Positions 24,055 through 34,000 of a stretch of DNA of 64,000 nucleotides are shown piece by piece; within the stretch, counting starts at the first letter, position 1, and the number at the start of each line of letters is the position of its first letter. The stretch comes from Algoriphagus aquimarinus (GTDB lineage Bacteria > Bacteroidota > Bacteroidia > Cytophagales > Cyclobacteriaceae): the NCBI RefSeq assembly GCF_007997215.1, contig NZ_VORW01000001.1, positions 682,001 to 746,000 of the forward strand, written 5' to 3'. The position numbers were made by a program, and so were the translations under genes. The notes below the pieces were generated by a model. The model was given only the letters and a program-made list of their open reading frames with translations. It searched no databases and was not told where the DNA came from.

Positions 24055-25359
24055 TTAGGTTTTCAATGAATATCCATGTTGATAGGTATAATGCAGTTTT
24101 GAATTGGCTTCCCAATCATTTTCAAATTCTTGCGAGATTGGATCCCATTTGAGGGGTCTTCCCACTTCATGAGCGATGTTTCCAATCGTACAAACGGTAC
24201 AAGAACTATGACCAATTTCAACTGGGACTACTGGGTCTTTACGTTTTATTACTGAATCGATGAAATCCACATGGTGATCACCAAATGCTAATTCGTCTTT
24301 GGAGAATGTTCGCTCACAGGCTTTCACATCTGTGTCGTATTGGCTTCTCGACACTTTGATAAAGCCTTTTTCACCCAAGAATTTTACTCCTTGTCTGCCT
24401 TCATCAAAACTGGTGATTAGCATTTCTATGCCATTTGCATAGTTGTAAGTTAGTGGCTTTGAGTCAGTACCAGGAATGACTTCCACTGGACCATTTCTAT
24501 CCATCCCAAGTCCCCACTGTGCGATGTCAATCATGTGAGCTCCCCAGTCAGTCATCAGACCTCCACCTGTTTCTTTGTACCATCTCCATGCACCCCATAC
24601 TTTCTCATTCTGCTCTGGATTGAGGCTAATAGGTGGATCTAGCTCTTCATTGTAATGAATATCAGGCAATGGTCCTGTCCAGGTTTTCCAATCTAATCCC
24701 GCGGGAACTGGCTGAGAAGGTAAATCATAAGGCTTGGGATGTGGAGGAGTTCCTACATTTACCAGAACTTGCTTGACTTTGCCCAGCATTCCTTTTTGAA
24801 CCATTCGTGCGGCATGTTGGAAATTGGCTGCTGAGCGCTGCATGCTTCCAACTGCTAGGACTGTCCCGTTTGAGCGAACTGCCTTCACTAATTCTTGTCC
24901 TTCATGTATGGTAAATGTGAGAGGCTTTTCTAGATAAATATCTTTGCTAGCATGGCAGGCATCGATTGCCATCATCGCATGCCAGTGATCTGGAGAAGCG
25001 ATTACTACTGCATCCACTTCTGGGTTTGCTAGTAACTCCTTATAATCGGCATATACTTTAAGCGCTGGAGCCTGTCTTTTTTCATCGGCATAGTGCTTCG
25101 CCACGCGTTCTTTGAATCTATCCAACTTGATCTTATAAACATCTGCACCTGCGACCACATCTACCATTGGATTTTTCATCATGTTGCTGAGTAGGCCCAT
25201 TGCTTGACGTCCAACACCTATGAATCCAAGTCGGATTTTGGCCGTGTCAGCTGCTATATTAGTGTTACCAAAGCTTAAGGTAGGAATTGCGCCAAGGCCT
25301 ACTGTACTGAGAATGGAAGCACTTATAAACTTCCTTCGGGAAAAATTAGATTTGCTCAT
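24055..25359 (-). CDS. Tat-exported Gfo/Idh/MocA oxidoreductase
   Basis: NAD(P)-dependent oxidoreductase of 434 residues. The N-terminus SRRKFISASILSTVGLGAIP is a twin-arginine signal (R8-R9). The Rossmann motif is RLGFIGVGRQAMGLL, and the family EKP motif appears in IYLEKPLTF. GGGLMTDWGAHMIDIAQWG carries the catalytic-region histidine. The Tat signal implies the cofactor is loaded before export, as in glucose-fructose oxidoreductase. Sugar-type substrate likely, identity unknown. Confidence 0.88.
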   Translation of the reverse strand: MSKSNFSRRKFISASILSTVGLGAIPTLSFGNTNIAADTAKIRLGFIGVGRQAMGLLSNMMKNPMVDVVAGADVYKIKLDRFKERVAKHYADEKRQAPALKVYADYKELLANPEVDAVVIASPDHWHAMMAIDACHASKDIYLEKPLTFTIHEGQELVKAVRSNGTVLAVGSMQRSAANFQHAARMVQKGMLGKVKQVLVNVGTPPHPKPYDLPSQPVPAGLDWKTWTGPLPDIHYNEELDPPISLNPEQNEKVWGAWRWYKETGGGLMTDWGAHMIDIAQWGLGMDRNGPVEVIPGTDSKPLTYNYANGIEMLITSFDEGRQGVKFLGEKGFIKVSRSQYDTDVKACERTFSKDELAFGDHHVDFIDSVIKRKDPVVPVEIGHSSCTVCTIGNIAHEVGRPLKWDPISQEFENDWEANSKLHYTYQHGYSLKT

Positions 25360-25536
25360 TGCTGGAGATGTTGAGGTTATTAATGGGGTATTTGATTTTG
25401 GTAAAATAAAGTACTGCTTTTTTGAGCTATAGAAAAATATACAAGAAGCTATTTGATTAAAGGTATTTAGCTTCGAAGATTAGGGAAGAAACTCTTTTGC
25501 AAAATTTCTACTTTAGACTCAAAGAAGCCTGTTATT

Positions 25537-26469
25537 ATGACCATACAACAACTCGAATACCTGATTGCAGTTGATAGACATCGTCACTTTGGTCATGCTG
25601 CAGAAAGCTGTTTTGTGACACAGCCTACCTTGAGTGCTCAGCTCAGCAAGTTGGAGCGAGATTTAGGTGTTATCCTGTTTGATCGAAGTAAAATGCCTGT
25701 CATTCCTACGGAGATGGGTGTGCAAATAATCGAGCAGGCTAAAAAGGTGGTTTCCGAAAGCAAAGGGATATTTGAATTGGTAGCTCACATGAAAGGAGAT
25801 ATCTCTGGGGTGATAAAGCTGGGTATCATTCCTACTCTTGCTCCGTATTTACTGCATCTTTTCATTCGGAATTTTCTAGAGAAATATCCTCACGTAAAGC
25901 TGGAAGTACAGGAAATGGTGACTGAGGAAGTGGTGAAAAAACTGAAAAATGACGAGTTGGATTTGGGCATAGTAGTGACACCATTGCACGAAGCGGGCAT
26001 TGTGGAAAAGCCCATGTTTTATGAGAAGTTTTTCGCCTATTTGTCCAAAGATCACCCTTTGCTAAAAGAGGACGTTTTCCATCCGGAGAAAGTACTCAAG
26101 GAAGATTTTTGGGTGCTTCAGCAAGGTCATTGTTTCAGAGATCAGGTGATCAACCTATGCGATCAAAGCCTGAGTGGACCGAAAAATTTCCACTACGAAA
26201 GTGGTTCGCTGGAAGGTCTGAAGAATATGGTCAATCGGTACAAAGGCGTAACTCTTTTACCTGAGTTAGCAACGTTGGAACTATCTGAGGAGGAAAAAAC
26301 CAGGCTAAGACCATTCGATGGTGTATCCCCTACGCGAGAAGTGAGTATTATTTTAAATCGAAGTTTCCTCAAGCAGAAACTCGTGGAATTGTTATTTAAG
26401 GAAATCACGGATTCTATTCCACAAGCGATGACCTCCAAAGCTCATGGGAAAGTAGTACGGTTCAAGTAA
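25537..26469 (+). CDS. oxyR: Hydrogen-peroxide-sensing regulator OxyR
   Basis: LysR-type regulator of 310 residues. The N-terminal HTH is EYLIAVDRHRHFGHAAESCFVTQPTLSAQL. The redox pair falls at C199 and C208 in GHCFRDQVINLC, the same numbering as E. coli OxyR, so it should form the activating disulfide with peroxide. It is divergent from the Tat oxidoreductase gene. Unlike the neighbouring OhrR-like protein, its sensor is intact. Confidence 0.93.
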   Translation: MTIQQLEYLIAVDRHRHFGHAAESCFVTQPTLSAQLSKLERDLGVILFDRSKMPVIPTEMGVQIIEQAKKVVSESKGIFELVAHMKGDISGVIKLGIIPTLAPYLLHLFIRNFLEKYPHVKLEVQEMVTEEVVKKLKNDELDLGIVVTPLHEAGIVEKPMFYEKFFAYLSKDHPLLKEDVFHPEKVLKEDFWVLQQGHCFRDQVINLCDQSLSGPKNFHYESGSLEGLKNMVNRYKGVTLLPELATLELSEEEKTRLRPFDGVSPTREVSIILNRSFLKQKLVELLFKEITDSIPQAMTSKAHGKVVRFK

Positions 26470-26472
26470 GCA

Positions 26473-26934
26473 TTATTGAATTTTGGTGAGAATGTAATGA
26501 TCTGCCAGATTTCCAGTGATGATGTGGCCATTCATATCTAGCTGCCAGATACGATTTTCTCCTACTTTATAATGCCTAGGGCCATTGCTTACTTTTTCCA
26601 ACGTGATGATTGAGCCAGTTTTATCCCAAGTAAAAGTCCCCATATCGTCTTCTTCGAGTGCATCATTAAGCCCGAAGTAATGGGTAGACAATTTATAGGT
26701 GAGATCAATATTGAGTGTGAGCGTGGTTTCTATTCCTTCACATCTAGGGCAAGGCACAGTGCCTTTGTACGTTCCATTCCAGTCCAATGACGTGGCGGAG
26801 TTGTCGCCTGTATAAAGTATGGGTTCTTCTTGGATGATATTTTCCTCGATTTCCGTTTTTTGTTCTGGCTTGGAGCAGGAAGTAGTGCATGCAAGTGAAG
26901 CAATAAGACCTATTACGATCAGGTTTCTGTTCAT
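26473..26934 (-). CDS. nlpE: NlpE-like copper/envelope-stress lipoprotein
   Basis: About 153 residues from the ATG at 26934, with lipoprotein signal MNRNLIVIGLIASLAC. The NlpE N-terminal domain follows, including YKGTVPCPRCEGIETTLTL with the family CxxC. The C-terminal OB-fold half of E. coli NlpE is absent, as in many short NlpE homologues. Probably an outer-membrane lipoprotein linked to surface or copper stress. An upstream in-frame extension is rejected as it precedes the signal peptide. Confidence 0.85.
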   Translation of the reverse strand: MNRNLIVIGLIASLACTTSCSKPEQKTEIEENIIQEEPILYTGDNSATSLDWNGTYKGTVPCPRCEGIETTLTLNIDLTYKLSTHYFGLNDALEEDDMGTFTWDKTGSIITLEKVSNGPRHYKVGENRIWQLDMNGHIITGNLADHYILTKIQ

Positions 26935-27103
26935 GAAAATTGATTGTCTGATTACCCCAAAAATATCAAGAATTAAACAAAAGAGCCATTTTGTGGAAGT
27001 TTTAGAGCTTTTTGTGAAAAAGTAAAAACCAGGACTCTTGTTTTTGAAACAAAAAAAGAGAGAACCGAAGTCCTCTCTTAGAGTATTTAGTTTTCTCATT
27101 CAC

Positions 27104-27718
27104 TCAAAGTGATTTTGGTCCAGACGGCAGGTAACCTACAATTACTATTTCAGTCAACATTTTTTCTTCTAGGAATTTAGCTTGATTCAAATCCATTTCA
27201 GCTTGTAGCCGCTGGCCCTTTGACTGCAACATCTCTGCTCTGTAAGTGTATAGTTTTGGAGAGAAAGGGTTTTTTTCCAAGGCATTCTCTACTGTTTCCA
27301 GTGGGTTCATTTCTTTTTCTTTTTTTGAGGCGGTAGTGAAAGGTTTTGGAGGAAATACAGAACCTGTGGTGGATAGTTTGAAATTGAAGCTCATTAAATA
27401 TTCCTGGTCAAAGCTTTTCCCTTCCAAAAATGCAGGGTTCCAATTCTCTTTCAGCATGCTTACTGTTCTTTCTATTTCTCCCTCAAATGCCGAATTTCCA
27501 GACAGCATCTGATATTCTCCAGTCATCTCGCCTTTTCGATCTATTTGTATGGAAATGACTACAGCGCCCTGAACTTCTGCTTGTCGCAATTCTGCTGGAT
27601 ATTTTATATTGTTCGAAAGTAGCCTGTTCATCTCCCCAAGAGAACTTGTGGTCTGAGCAAATGCGCCAATAGTGCCGAAAAGGAAGAGAAGTAAAAATAT
27701 TGAGGGTAACTTTTTCAT
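27104..27718 (-). CDS. Secreted TonB_C-like plus helical-repeat protein, paralogue B
   Basis: About 204 residues with a signal peptide ending GAFAQ, a TonB C-terminal-like domain (IKYPAELRQAEVQGAVVISI) and a TPR-like C-terminal part (ALEKNPFSPKLYTYRAEML). It matches the layout and several segments of the protein at 21198-21836, including the C-terminal hydrophobic EIVIVGY against EVLAVVEI. No membrane anchor, so not a TonB. Function unknown. Confidence 0.65.
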   Translation of the reverse strand: MKKLPSIFLLLFLFGTIGAFAQTTSSLGEMNRLLSNNIKYPAELRQAEVQGAVVISIQIDRKGEMTGEYQMLSGNSAFEGEIERTVSMLKENWNPAFLEGKSFDQEYLMSFNFKLSTTGSVFPPKPFTTASKKEKEMNPLETVENALEKNPFSPKLYTYRAEMLQSKGQRLQAEMDLNQAKFLEEKMLTEIVIVGYLPSGPKSL

Positions 27719-27828
27719 AGTACGTTCTGGTTAAAGATTAGGAAAAGTTAATCTACTGATTGTTAAAGAACTAAACAACAAGTCTGTTACAAAAAACTGG
27801 TTTTCAATCTATCTCTGACATATTTTAA

Positions 27829-28197
27829 TTAATTAAAAATTCCAAAATGCCATAAGTTCCCTGCTGGATCGTGAAGAAAAAATTCATTCCCCCAGTCATT
27901 GTGTTGGATCGTGCTGAGTTTGGTGCCTGGGAATTTATCAGGTAATCCTAAGACTTTGATTGCTTCCCAGTACGATTCCAGATCATTCTCTATTTCCAGA
28001 AAGATCATGGAATTTTCGCACCAAGATTTCAAATAGGCATCTTGTAAGTAAAAGGCGATACTCTGTTTTATAAATACAACTGACATGTTTGGACTTACCG
28101 AGCGTACATTGAAACCTAGTACTTCATAAAATCGGATGCTCTCCTCATAATCTTTGGCACCGATAAATGTCCGTATGGATTTTGCAGGATGTATCAT
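27829..28197 (-). CDS. VOC-superfamily (glyoxalase/bleomycin-resistance-like) protein
   Basis: 122 residues with the paired beta-alpha-beta modules of the vicinal oxygen chelate fold: SIRTFIGAKDYEESIRFYEVLGF at the start and the closing FFLHDPAGNLWHFG. Metal use and substrate cannot be read. Its ATG overlaps the stop of the preceding DUF1569 gene by 4 bp, so the two are translationally coupled. Confidence 0.82.
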   Translation of the reverse strand: MIHPAKSIRTFIGAKDYEESIRFYEVLGFNVRSVSPNMSVVFIKQSIAFYLQDAYLKSWCENSMIFLEIENDLESYWEAIKVLGLPDKFPGTKLSTIQHNDWGNEFFLHDPAGNLWHFGIFN

Positions 28198-28646
28198 ACT
28201 CCGAACTGAGTTAAGTGATGATCGAGATGTTTATAGAATAGATTGTTCCATTCTTGTGAGGTCATTGTCCCGAAGGAAAGTGACTCTTTTTCATCGAAGT
28301 AGGATGCGCCGTATTCTTGGGTTTTCTTAAGATATGCAATCAGTCGCTTTTGCTCTTTATCAAAATCCCGATGATCTGTTATGATAAAGGCAGGCGCAGT
28401 CCTTGAATTTTTCGGATAAGGCTTTTCGTTTACTACTCCATTTTTCACAAAAGTTTTTAGAAGAAACCGCATTAATCCGTTTGGCTTTGCGTGTTTGTCT
28501 GTGTACACCATTTCGTAGGCTACAGAACAATGTGCAAGCATCTGATCCACTGACATTTTTCCCCAATTGGGAGTTGTTTCTGGAGTGAGTGAATTAACCC
28601 GATCGATCAATTCTTGAGTAACATTTGGGTCAAAAATATTTTTCAT
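28194..28646 (-). CDS. DUF1569 (DinB-like) protein
   Basis: About 150 residues with the DinB/DUF1569 four-helix pattern: MSVDQMLAHCSVAYEM early and a closing HLDHHLTQFG, giving the three histidines that usually bind metal. The ATG at 28646 is used; a TTG three codons upstream is less likely. Coupled to the VOC gene. Function unknown, often thiol-related or detoxifying in the DinB superfamily. Confidence 0.75.
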   Translation of the reverse strand: MKNIFDPNVTQELIDRVNSLTPETTPNWGKMSVDQMLAHCSVAYEMVYTDKHAKPNGLMRFLLKTFVKNGVVNEKPYPKNSRTAPAFIITDHRDFDKEQKRLIAYLKKTQEYGASYFDEKESLSFGTMTSQEWNNLFYKHLDHHLTQFGV

Positions 28647-28934
28647 GGAGAGCAAGTTTTACTTCAGAACTAAAGTAAGTAAACTCCTTTGAATCGCCTG
28701 ATAATTAAGAGGAAATTGATAAAGGCGGTATTCTGCTGATTTACAAAAAATTATCTGTGTTTGAAAGGCGGGATCAGAAAGCCTAAATCAACCAAACAAG
28801 ATTTTTCCATTTTAATTTTTCCTCAATTTGTTCTACTCATAAGTCACTTTCACACACGTATAAGAATCCATATTCTGTAGTCATCTGATTTATACACTAG
28901 GGATGGGCCAATGTTTAGCGCTGCTCTGCCAGAA

Positions 28935-29537
28935 TTACAAATGCTGCACTTCGTATTTTCTGAGCAAATCATAGACTTGATTTTTGAAAATAGTCACCTT
29001 CTGCTCATATACTTCAGGATCATCAAACATGGATAAGTAGTAATATGCTCCTTCGACAACCACAAAAATTTGCTCTGATAAGAGTTCCGTATCCTTCCCG
29101 ATTAGATTTTCATCCCTGTCGAGAATGTCTTTCAGATATTCTCGCAATTTCTCATGCAGGACTCTATATTCATCTTTGATGCGCTTGTTTCTGAATATCA
29201 AACTATAACAGCTATAGAATACTCCATCATCCAACAGTAAATTCCAATCTCTAGAAAATAGTCTATTCACAAAGGTGTGTGGATCAGCATAATTTTGGAT
29301 TTCTAATTCCTTAAGCATAGGCTGATAGATCAGCAACATTTGCTGAAGTATGTAAGAAATCAGATTTGAGATTAGAATCTCACGAGTAGGAAAGTAATGC
29401 ATCACCAAACTTGGAGGCATGCCTAGGTGCTTTCCAATTTTAGCTATAGAGGTGTTTTCCAGACCATTCACTTTTGACAACTGATAAAATCCCTGAATGA
29501 TTTCCCTCTTTCTACTCTCTGAAATCTTGATACCCAT
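28935..29537 (-). CDS. TetR-family regulator, likely repressor of the phosphoesterase/SusCD locus
   Basis: 200 residues. The N-terminal TetR helix-turn-helix runs from SRKREIIQGFYQL to IGKHLGMPPSLVMHYFPTREIL; the ligand domain is unrelated to anything I recognise. It is divergent from the metallophosphoesterase gene. An 18-bp palindrome in the shared intergenic region recurs before susC, so it is the obvious binder and probably regulates itself too. The 288 bp on its 3' side (28647-28934) contain nothing I can name. Confidence 0.85.
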   Translation of the reverse strand: MGIKISESRKREIIQGFYQLSKVNGLENTSIAKIGKHLGMPPSLVMHYFPTREILISNLISYILQQMLLIYQPMLKELEIQNYADPHTFVNRLFSRDWNLLLDDGVFYSCYSLIFRNKRIKDEYRVLHEKLREYLKDILDRDENLIGKDTELLSEQIFVVVEGAYYYLSMFDDPEVYEQKVTIFKNQVYDLLRKYEVQHL

Positions 29538-29617
29538 ATTAATATAGTGTTAAAAGAAAGTTAAGTAGGTTGATATAGTTGTAAAATTCGTTGGAAACAA
29601 GAAATGCAATATATAAT

Positions 29618-29635
29618 ATTGAATGAACGTTCAAT
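29618..29635. promoter_or_regulatory. Putative TetR operator 1
   Basis: ATTGAATGAACGTTCAAT: perfect arms ATTGAA/TTCAAT with a 6-base centre, midway between the divergent TetR and metallophosphoesterase genes. The same site, with a single centre change, is found at 30969-30986. Both are preceded by TAAT. Confidence 0.75.
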
Positions 29636-29743
29636 TTATGATTTTAAAATCAATTGCAAAAATAATTTTTGAATTGTGATAAGACAATCAAGAAACTCTT
29701 AAGATTCAAAGTTCATTGGAATATTCCTAAACCGACCAACTAA

Positions 29744-30640
29744 ATGAAGAGAAGAAAATTTTTAGTAAGTGGAGCGACTTTAGCCATCGGAGCTACTGCG
29801 CCAATACTAGCAGTGAAGGCTGCAGAAACGGAAAATTCTAAAAAGGCTGTCCTTACAGTGGCGCATATTACGGACGTTCATATTCGGCCAGAGGATAATA
29901 TTCCGGCACGGGCAATTGAATGGCTCAAAGTAGTGAAAAGGCACAAACCAGATTTTTACCTAAATGGTGGGGATAGCATCCATGATGCTTCATACGATAA
30001 GGTTTCCAGAGATCGGACTATAGAACAGTGGGAGGTTTGGGATCAATTTAGAGCTGAGATCCAGGATACCAAAGTCTATAGCTGTATCGGAAATCACGAT
30101 CCGTGGTGGGATGTGCCAACCAAGGAGGACGAAATGTATGGTAAACCTTATGTGGTAAATCGCTTACAGATGCCTGCGCCTTATTATAGTTTTAATGAAA
30201 AAGGATGGCACTTCATCATTCTTGATGGCAATCATGAAGGCATTAGCCTTGGAGAGGAACAAATGAAGTGGCTGGAAAATGACCTAGGTAGTTTACCGTC
30301 AAATACTCCGACACTCATTATGTCTCATTTTCCAATTACATCAATTACCGATGCGCTAGTAGGTGGACAACACAGCGATCATAAGGAATTGAAAACTCTT
30401 TTCTATAAGCATAAAGACAAAGTCCGTGTTTGCCTCAGTGGACATCAGCATCTATTGGACCGAACATGGTACAATGACGTTCATTATTTCTGCAATGGTG
30501 CTTTGAGTGGTTTTTGGTGGGGAGATGGGGATGAGCAGTCTGCTGGCAAGCAATATTATTTGGAGACTCCTCCAGGCTTTGCAATCCTTAAACTCTATGC
30601 TGACGGAACTGTGGAGAATGAGTATTTCCCGATGGTTTAA
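29744..30640 (+). CDS. Tat-exported calcineurin-like metallophosphoesterase
   Basis: 298 residues with a twin-arginine signal MKRRKFLVSGATLAIGAT. All five metal-binding motifs of the calcineurin-like family are present: DVH, GGDSIHD, GNHD, SHFP and GHQH. It acts outside the cytoplasm on a phosphomono- or diester; sequence alone does not tell which. It is divergent from the TetR gene, with the palindromic operator upstream and a terminator downstream, so it is a separate transcript from susCD but likely under the same control. Confidence 0.9.
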   Translation: MKRRKFLVSGATLAIGATAPILAVKAAETENSKKAVLTVAHITDVHIRPEDNIPARAIEWLKVVKRHKPDFYLNGGDSIHDASYDKVSRDRTIEQWEVWDQFRAEIQDTKVYSCIGNHDPWWDVPTKEDEMYGKPYVVNRLQMPAPYYSFNEKGWHFIILDGNHEGISLGEEQMKWLENDLGSLPSNTPTLIMSHFPITSITDALVGGQHSDHKELKTLFYKHKDKVRVCLSGHQHLLDRTWYNDVHYFCNGALSGFWWGDGDEQSAGKQYYLETPPGFAILKLYADGTVENEYFPMV

Positions 30641-30666
30641 CTAAGACTCCAATACTATTCCTGTGA

Positions 30667-30690
30667 AAAGCTACCTGATTAGGTGGCTTT
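30667..30690 (+). terminator. Terminator after the metallophosphoesterase
   Basis: Stem AAAGCTACCT/AGGTGGCTTT (one G-T pair) with a GATT loop and T run. The rest of the 417-bp gap to susC is AT-rich and holds operator 2. Confidence 0.85.
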
Positions 30691-30968
30691 TTTGTTTATC
30701 GCTGGCTATTCTTCTTTAAACTGAGGGTATGCTCCAAATATGCTCAAGAACTCTCCATACAATCATTCCATTTATATAGTATAAAGAGCAGATAGACTAT
30801 AATTATAAGAAGAAAAATTCTTAGATAGAGACCCTAAAAACACAGAACATATATAGTGTTATTGAAGCTTTGTGTAAATGTGAATTTTTTAGTTTCAGTG
30901 TTAAACAATTATTATAATACCGTTATTAAAAATATAATTGCTTTGATTCATAGAAATCAATATTTAAT

Positions 30969-30986
30969 ATTGAATGAATGTTCAAT
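30969..30986. promoter_or_regulatory. Putative TetR operator 2, upstream of susC
   Basis: ATTGAATGAATGTTCAAT, identical to operator 1 except one central base (T for C), 72 bases before the susC ATG. A weak -7-like AAATTTTG lies just downstream at 30988-30995, so a bound repressor would cover the promoter. Confidence 0.75.
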
Positions 30987-31057
30987 AAAATTTTGTACTT
31001 TCAATTGATTTTGAGAGTAAATTATTTTAGGATAAACCTTATTCAATACAATATTTT

Positions 31058-34000
31058 ATGGAAGAAATTTTACTAAAGTCTACATTTTGGAACAGTCAAA
31101 GCAAAGGAGTCGGACTATTAATTCTGATGATCTTTGCTATCTGTTTTAATTCATTTGCCCAAGGGGAAGTGACTGGAAAAGTGACCGATAGGTCTGGTCT
31201 AGGCATGCCTGGAGTTTCTGTTTTGATCAAGGGAACACAAAATGGAACCATTACTGATCTCGATGGATCATTTGCCATAGTTACTTCATCTCAGGATGCG
31301 GTGTTGGTGTTCTCATTTATAGGATACCTATCAGTAGAAAAACCTGTGGCAGGAATGTCTGTGATAGACGTGGAGTTGAAAGAATCAGATACGCTTCTTG
31401 AGCAAGTCGTTGTTGTCGGATACGGTACACAGAAGAAAGTGAACGTGACAGGTGCAGTGGATCAATTGTCTGGAGAAGATATCGCCAAACGTCCTATAGC
31501 TAATGTGGTACAAGGCCTTCAAGGTATGAGCCCAGGACTTAATATCACCTATCAAGGTGGTAAGCCAGGTACGGTACCTACCATCAATATTCGAGGATTT
31601 ACTTCTATTAACGGTGGTGGTCCATTGATTGTGATCGATGGTATACCAGGTAATGAAAGTGATCTATTGAGATTGAGCCCTTCAGACATTGAGTCTTACT
31701 CAGTATTAAGAGATGCTGCCTCAGCGGCCATCTATGGTGCTAGAGCTGCTTTTGGTGTGATTTTAATCACTACCAAGAATGGTACAGAAGGAAACCAGAA
31801 GATTTCTTACAACAGCTATTTTGCTTGGGGTAAGCCTTCTGTACTTCCAACGCCAGTGACTGATCCATACATCTACTCTAGAGTCTTGGAGACGTCTACC
31901 AACAATACGCCTTGGGATTATGTGAATTATTCGGATGCACATTACCAATGGGCTAAAGAACGGTCCGAAGACCCATCCGTGGAAGACACCAGATTGGATC
32001 CTACCAATCCAAATCTTTATGCATACATGGGGAACAATAACTGGAACGATTACTTTTTCAATTCTTCCAGTTTCTCTACAAACCAAAGTCTTTCCATAAG
32101 TGGAAAAAGCAGCGGGAAAATGCCGATTGGCTATTATGTCTCTGGTGATTACACCAAAGAAAATGGTCTGAACAAACTGGCGCCGGATTATTGGAATCGC
32201 TACTCAATGAGAGCAAAGGTAAATATGAAGCCTTTGCCATGGTTAACGGTGGATAACAACCTAAACATCTACCAGACTCAAAGAGCGGATCCTTCAACTG
32301 ATATTACTGATATCTACTACCTACAACCAACGGATGTAGCGACAAACCCAGATGGAACCTGGGCAAATACAGCTACAGGAAGAATGGCTGCTCGATTAGT
32401 AGACGGTGGCAGAAATCAAGAAGACATGTTCGGTTTTCAGGATATCATCCAAGCTACAGCTGCCTTTTTGGACGGAGACCTGACATTTACAGGTCGTGGT
32501 AGCTTCAAAAGAGAGCAGTGGAAGTATCACTGGGATCAAAGAAAATACAATATTGGATTTGGCCCTGAAGATATCAGGACTGAAGGTGGCGCAGGTTCTG
32601 TAACAGAAAGAAACGGAACGTTGATCAACACAATTTTCGACGTTTTCGGCAAGTATTCTAAAACATTGGGTGATCATAAATTCAACCTCCTAGCTGGTTT
32701 CAACCAAGAGAACTTCGAATATTCTACTATTCAAGCAGAAAGAAGAGTGTTGATTTCTTCTTCACTACCTTATATCGGGTTGACTACTGGAGACGCATTT
32801 GTGACGCCAACTTACAGCACATATGCCTTGCGTAGTGGATTCGGAAGAATCAATTACTCATTCAAGGATCGTTACATCCTGGAAGTAAATGGTCGTTATG
32901 ATGGTTCTTCCAGATTCCCGGGTGACAACCGTTGGGGATTTTTCCCATCTGTTTCTGGATCATGGTTGGTGATGGATGAAGAATTCTTCTCAGGCTTGAC
33001 CAGTGTAGTATCTACCTTTAAAATAAGAGCATCCTACGGTAGCCTTGGAAATCAAAATGTATCCAACTTTGGGTATATCCAGTCCTTGCCTACAGGTCTT
33101 TCAAGCTACTTAATTAATGGTAGCAGACAGACAGTGATCACCTCTTCACCATCATTGGCAGTAGATCCTACCAATTATACTTGGGAGAAAGTAATCACTA
33201 ACAACATAGGGTTGGATTTTGGAATGCTAGGAGATCGAGTGACTGGTACCTTTGATTATTTCATCAGAGACACTAAGGGGATGCTTACTGATCCTGTGGA
33301 GCTTCCTGGTGTTCTTGGTACAAGCCCTCCAAAACAAAATGCAGCTGATCTTAGAACTAAAGGGTTTGAACTTTCTTTGGGTTATAGAGACCAGTTTGGT
33401 AGTGCTTCTAATCCTGTAAAGTTTGGTATAAAGGCAATCCTATCGGATTCAAGATCTTTTATCACCAGCTTCCAAAATGAAAATCAACTTTTCTCCAATT
33501 ACCGTGTAGGTCAACAGATCGGAGAAATCTGGGGATTGGTAAATGATGGAATAATGGAAAATGAAGGTGATATAGCAGGTCTAGATCAATCGGCAATTGT
33601 CCCTTGGGGAGCAATAGCAGTAGTTCCAGGCTGGCCAAAATATAAGGATCTGAATGGAGATGGTAAGATCGAAGAAGGTCAAACAGCAGATGATCCAAAA
33701 GACCTTTCGATAATAGGAAACACTAGTGCTAGGTATCGGTACGGTTTTAATATAGACATGAGTCATCGTGGTTTTGATCTTTCCGTATTCCTTCAAGGTG
33801 TAGGTAAGAGAGACTACTACCCAAGACATTATCTGTATTGGGGACCTTATCAGCAGCCATATGCAAATATCTATCCTTGGAACCTAGATTTCTACAGAGG
33901 CCAAGCTGATAGTGACGCTTTGATGGCACAGCATTCTCAGTCCTATATAGATGCAGGATTGGCAGAGCAAAATCTAGATGCAGAATACCCAGTGCTTCAA

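Noticed and set aside
27829..28646. VOC plus DUF1569 pair as an antibiotic-resistance module
   Set aside because: Neither protein carries residues diagnostic of a known resistance enzyme; general detoxification is all that can be said.
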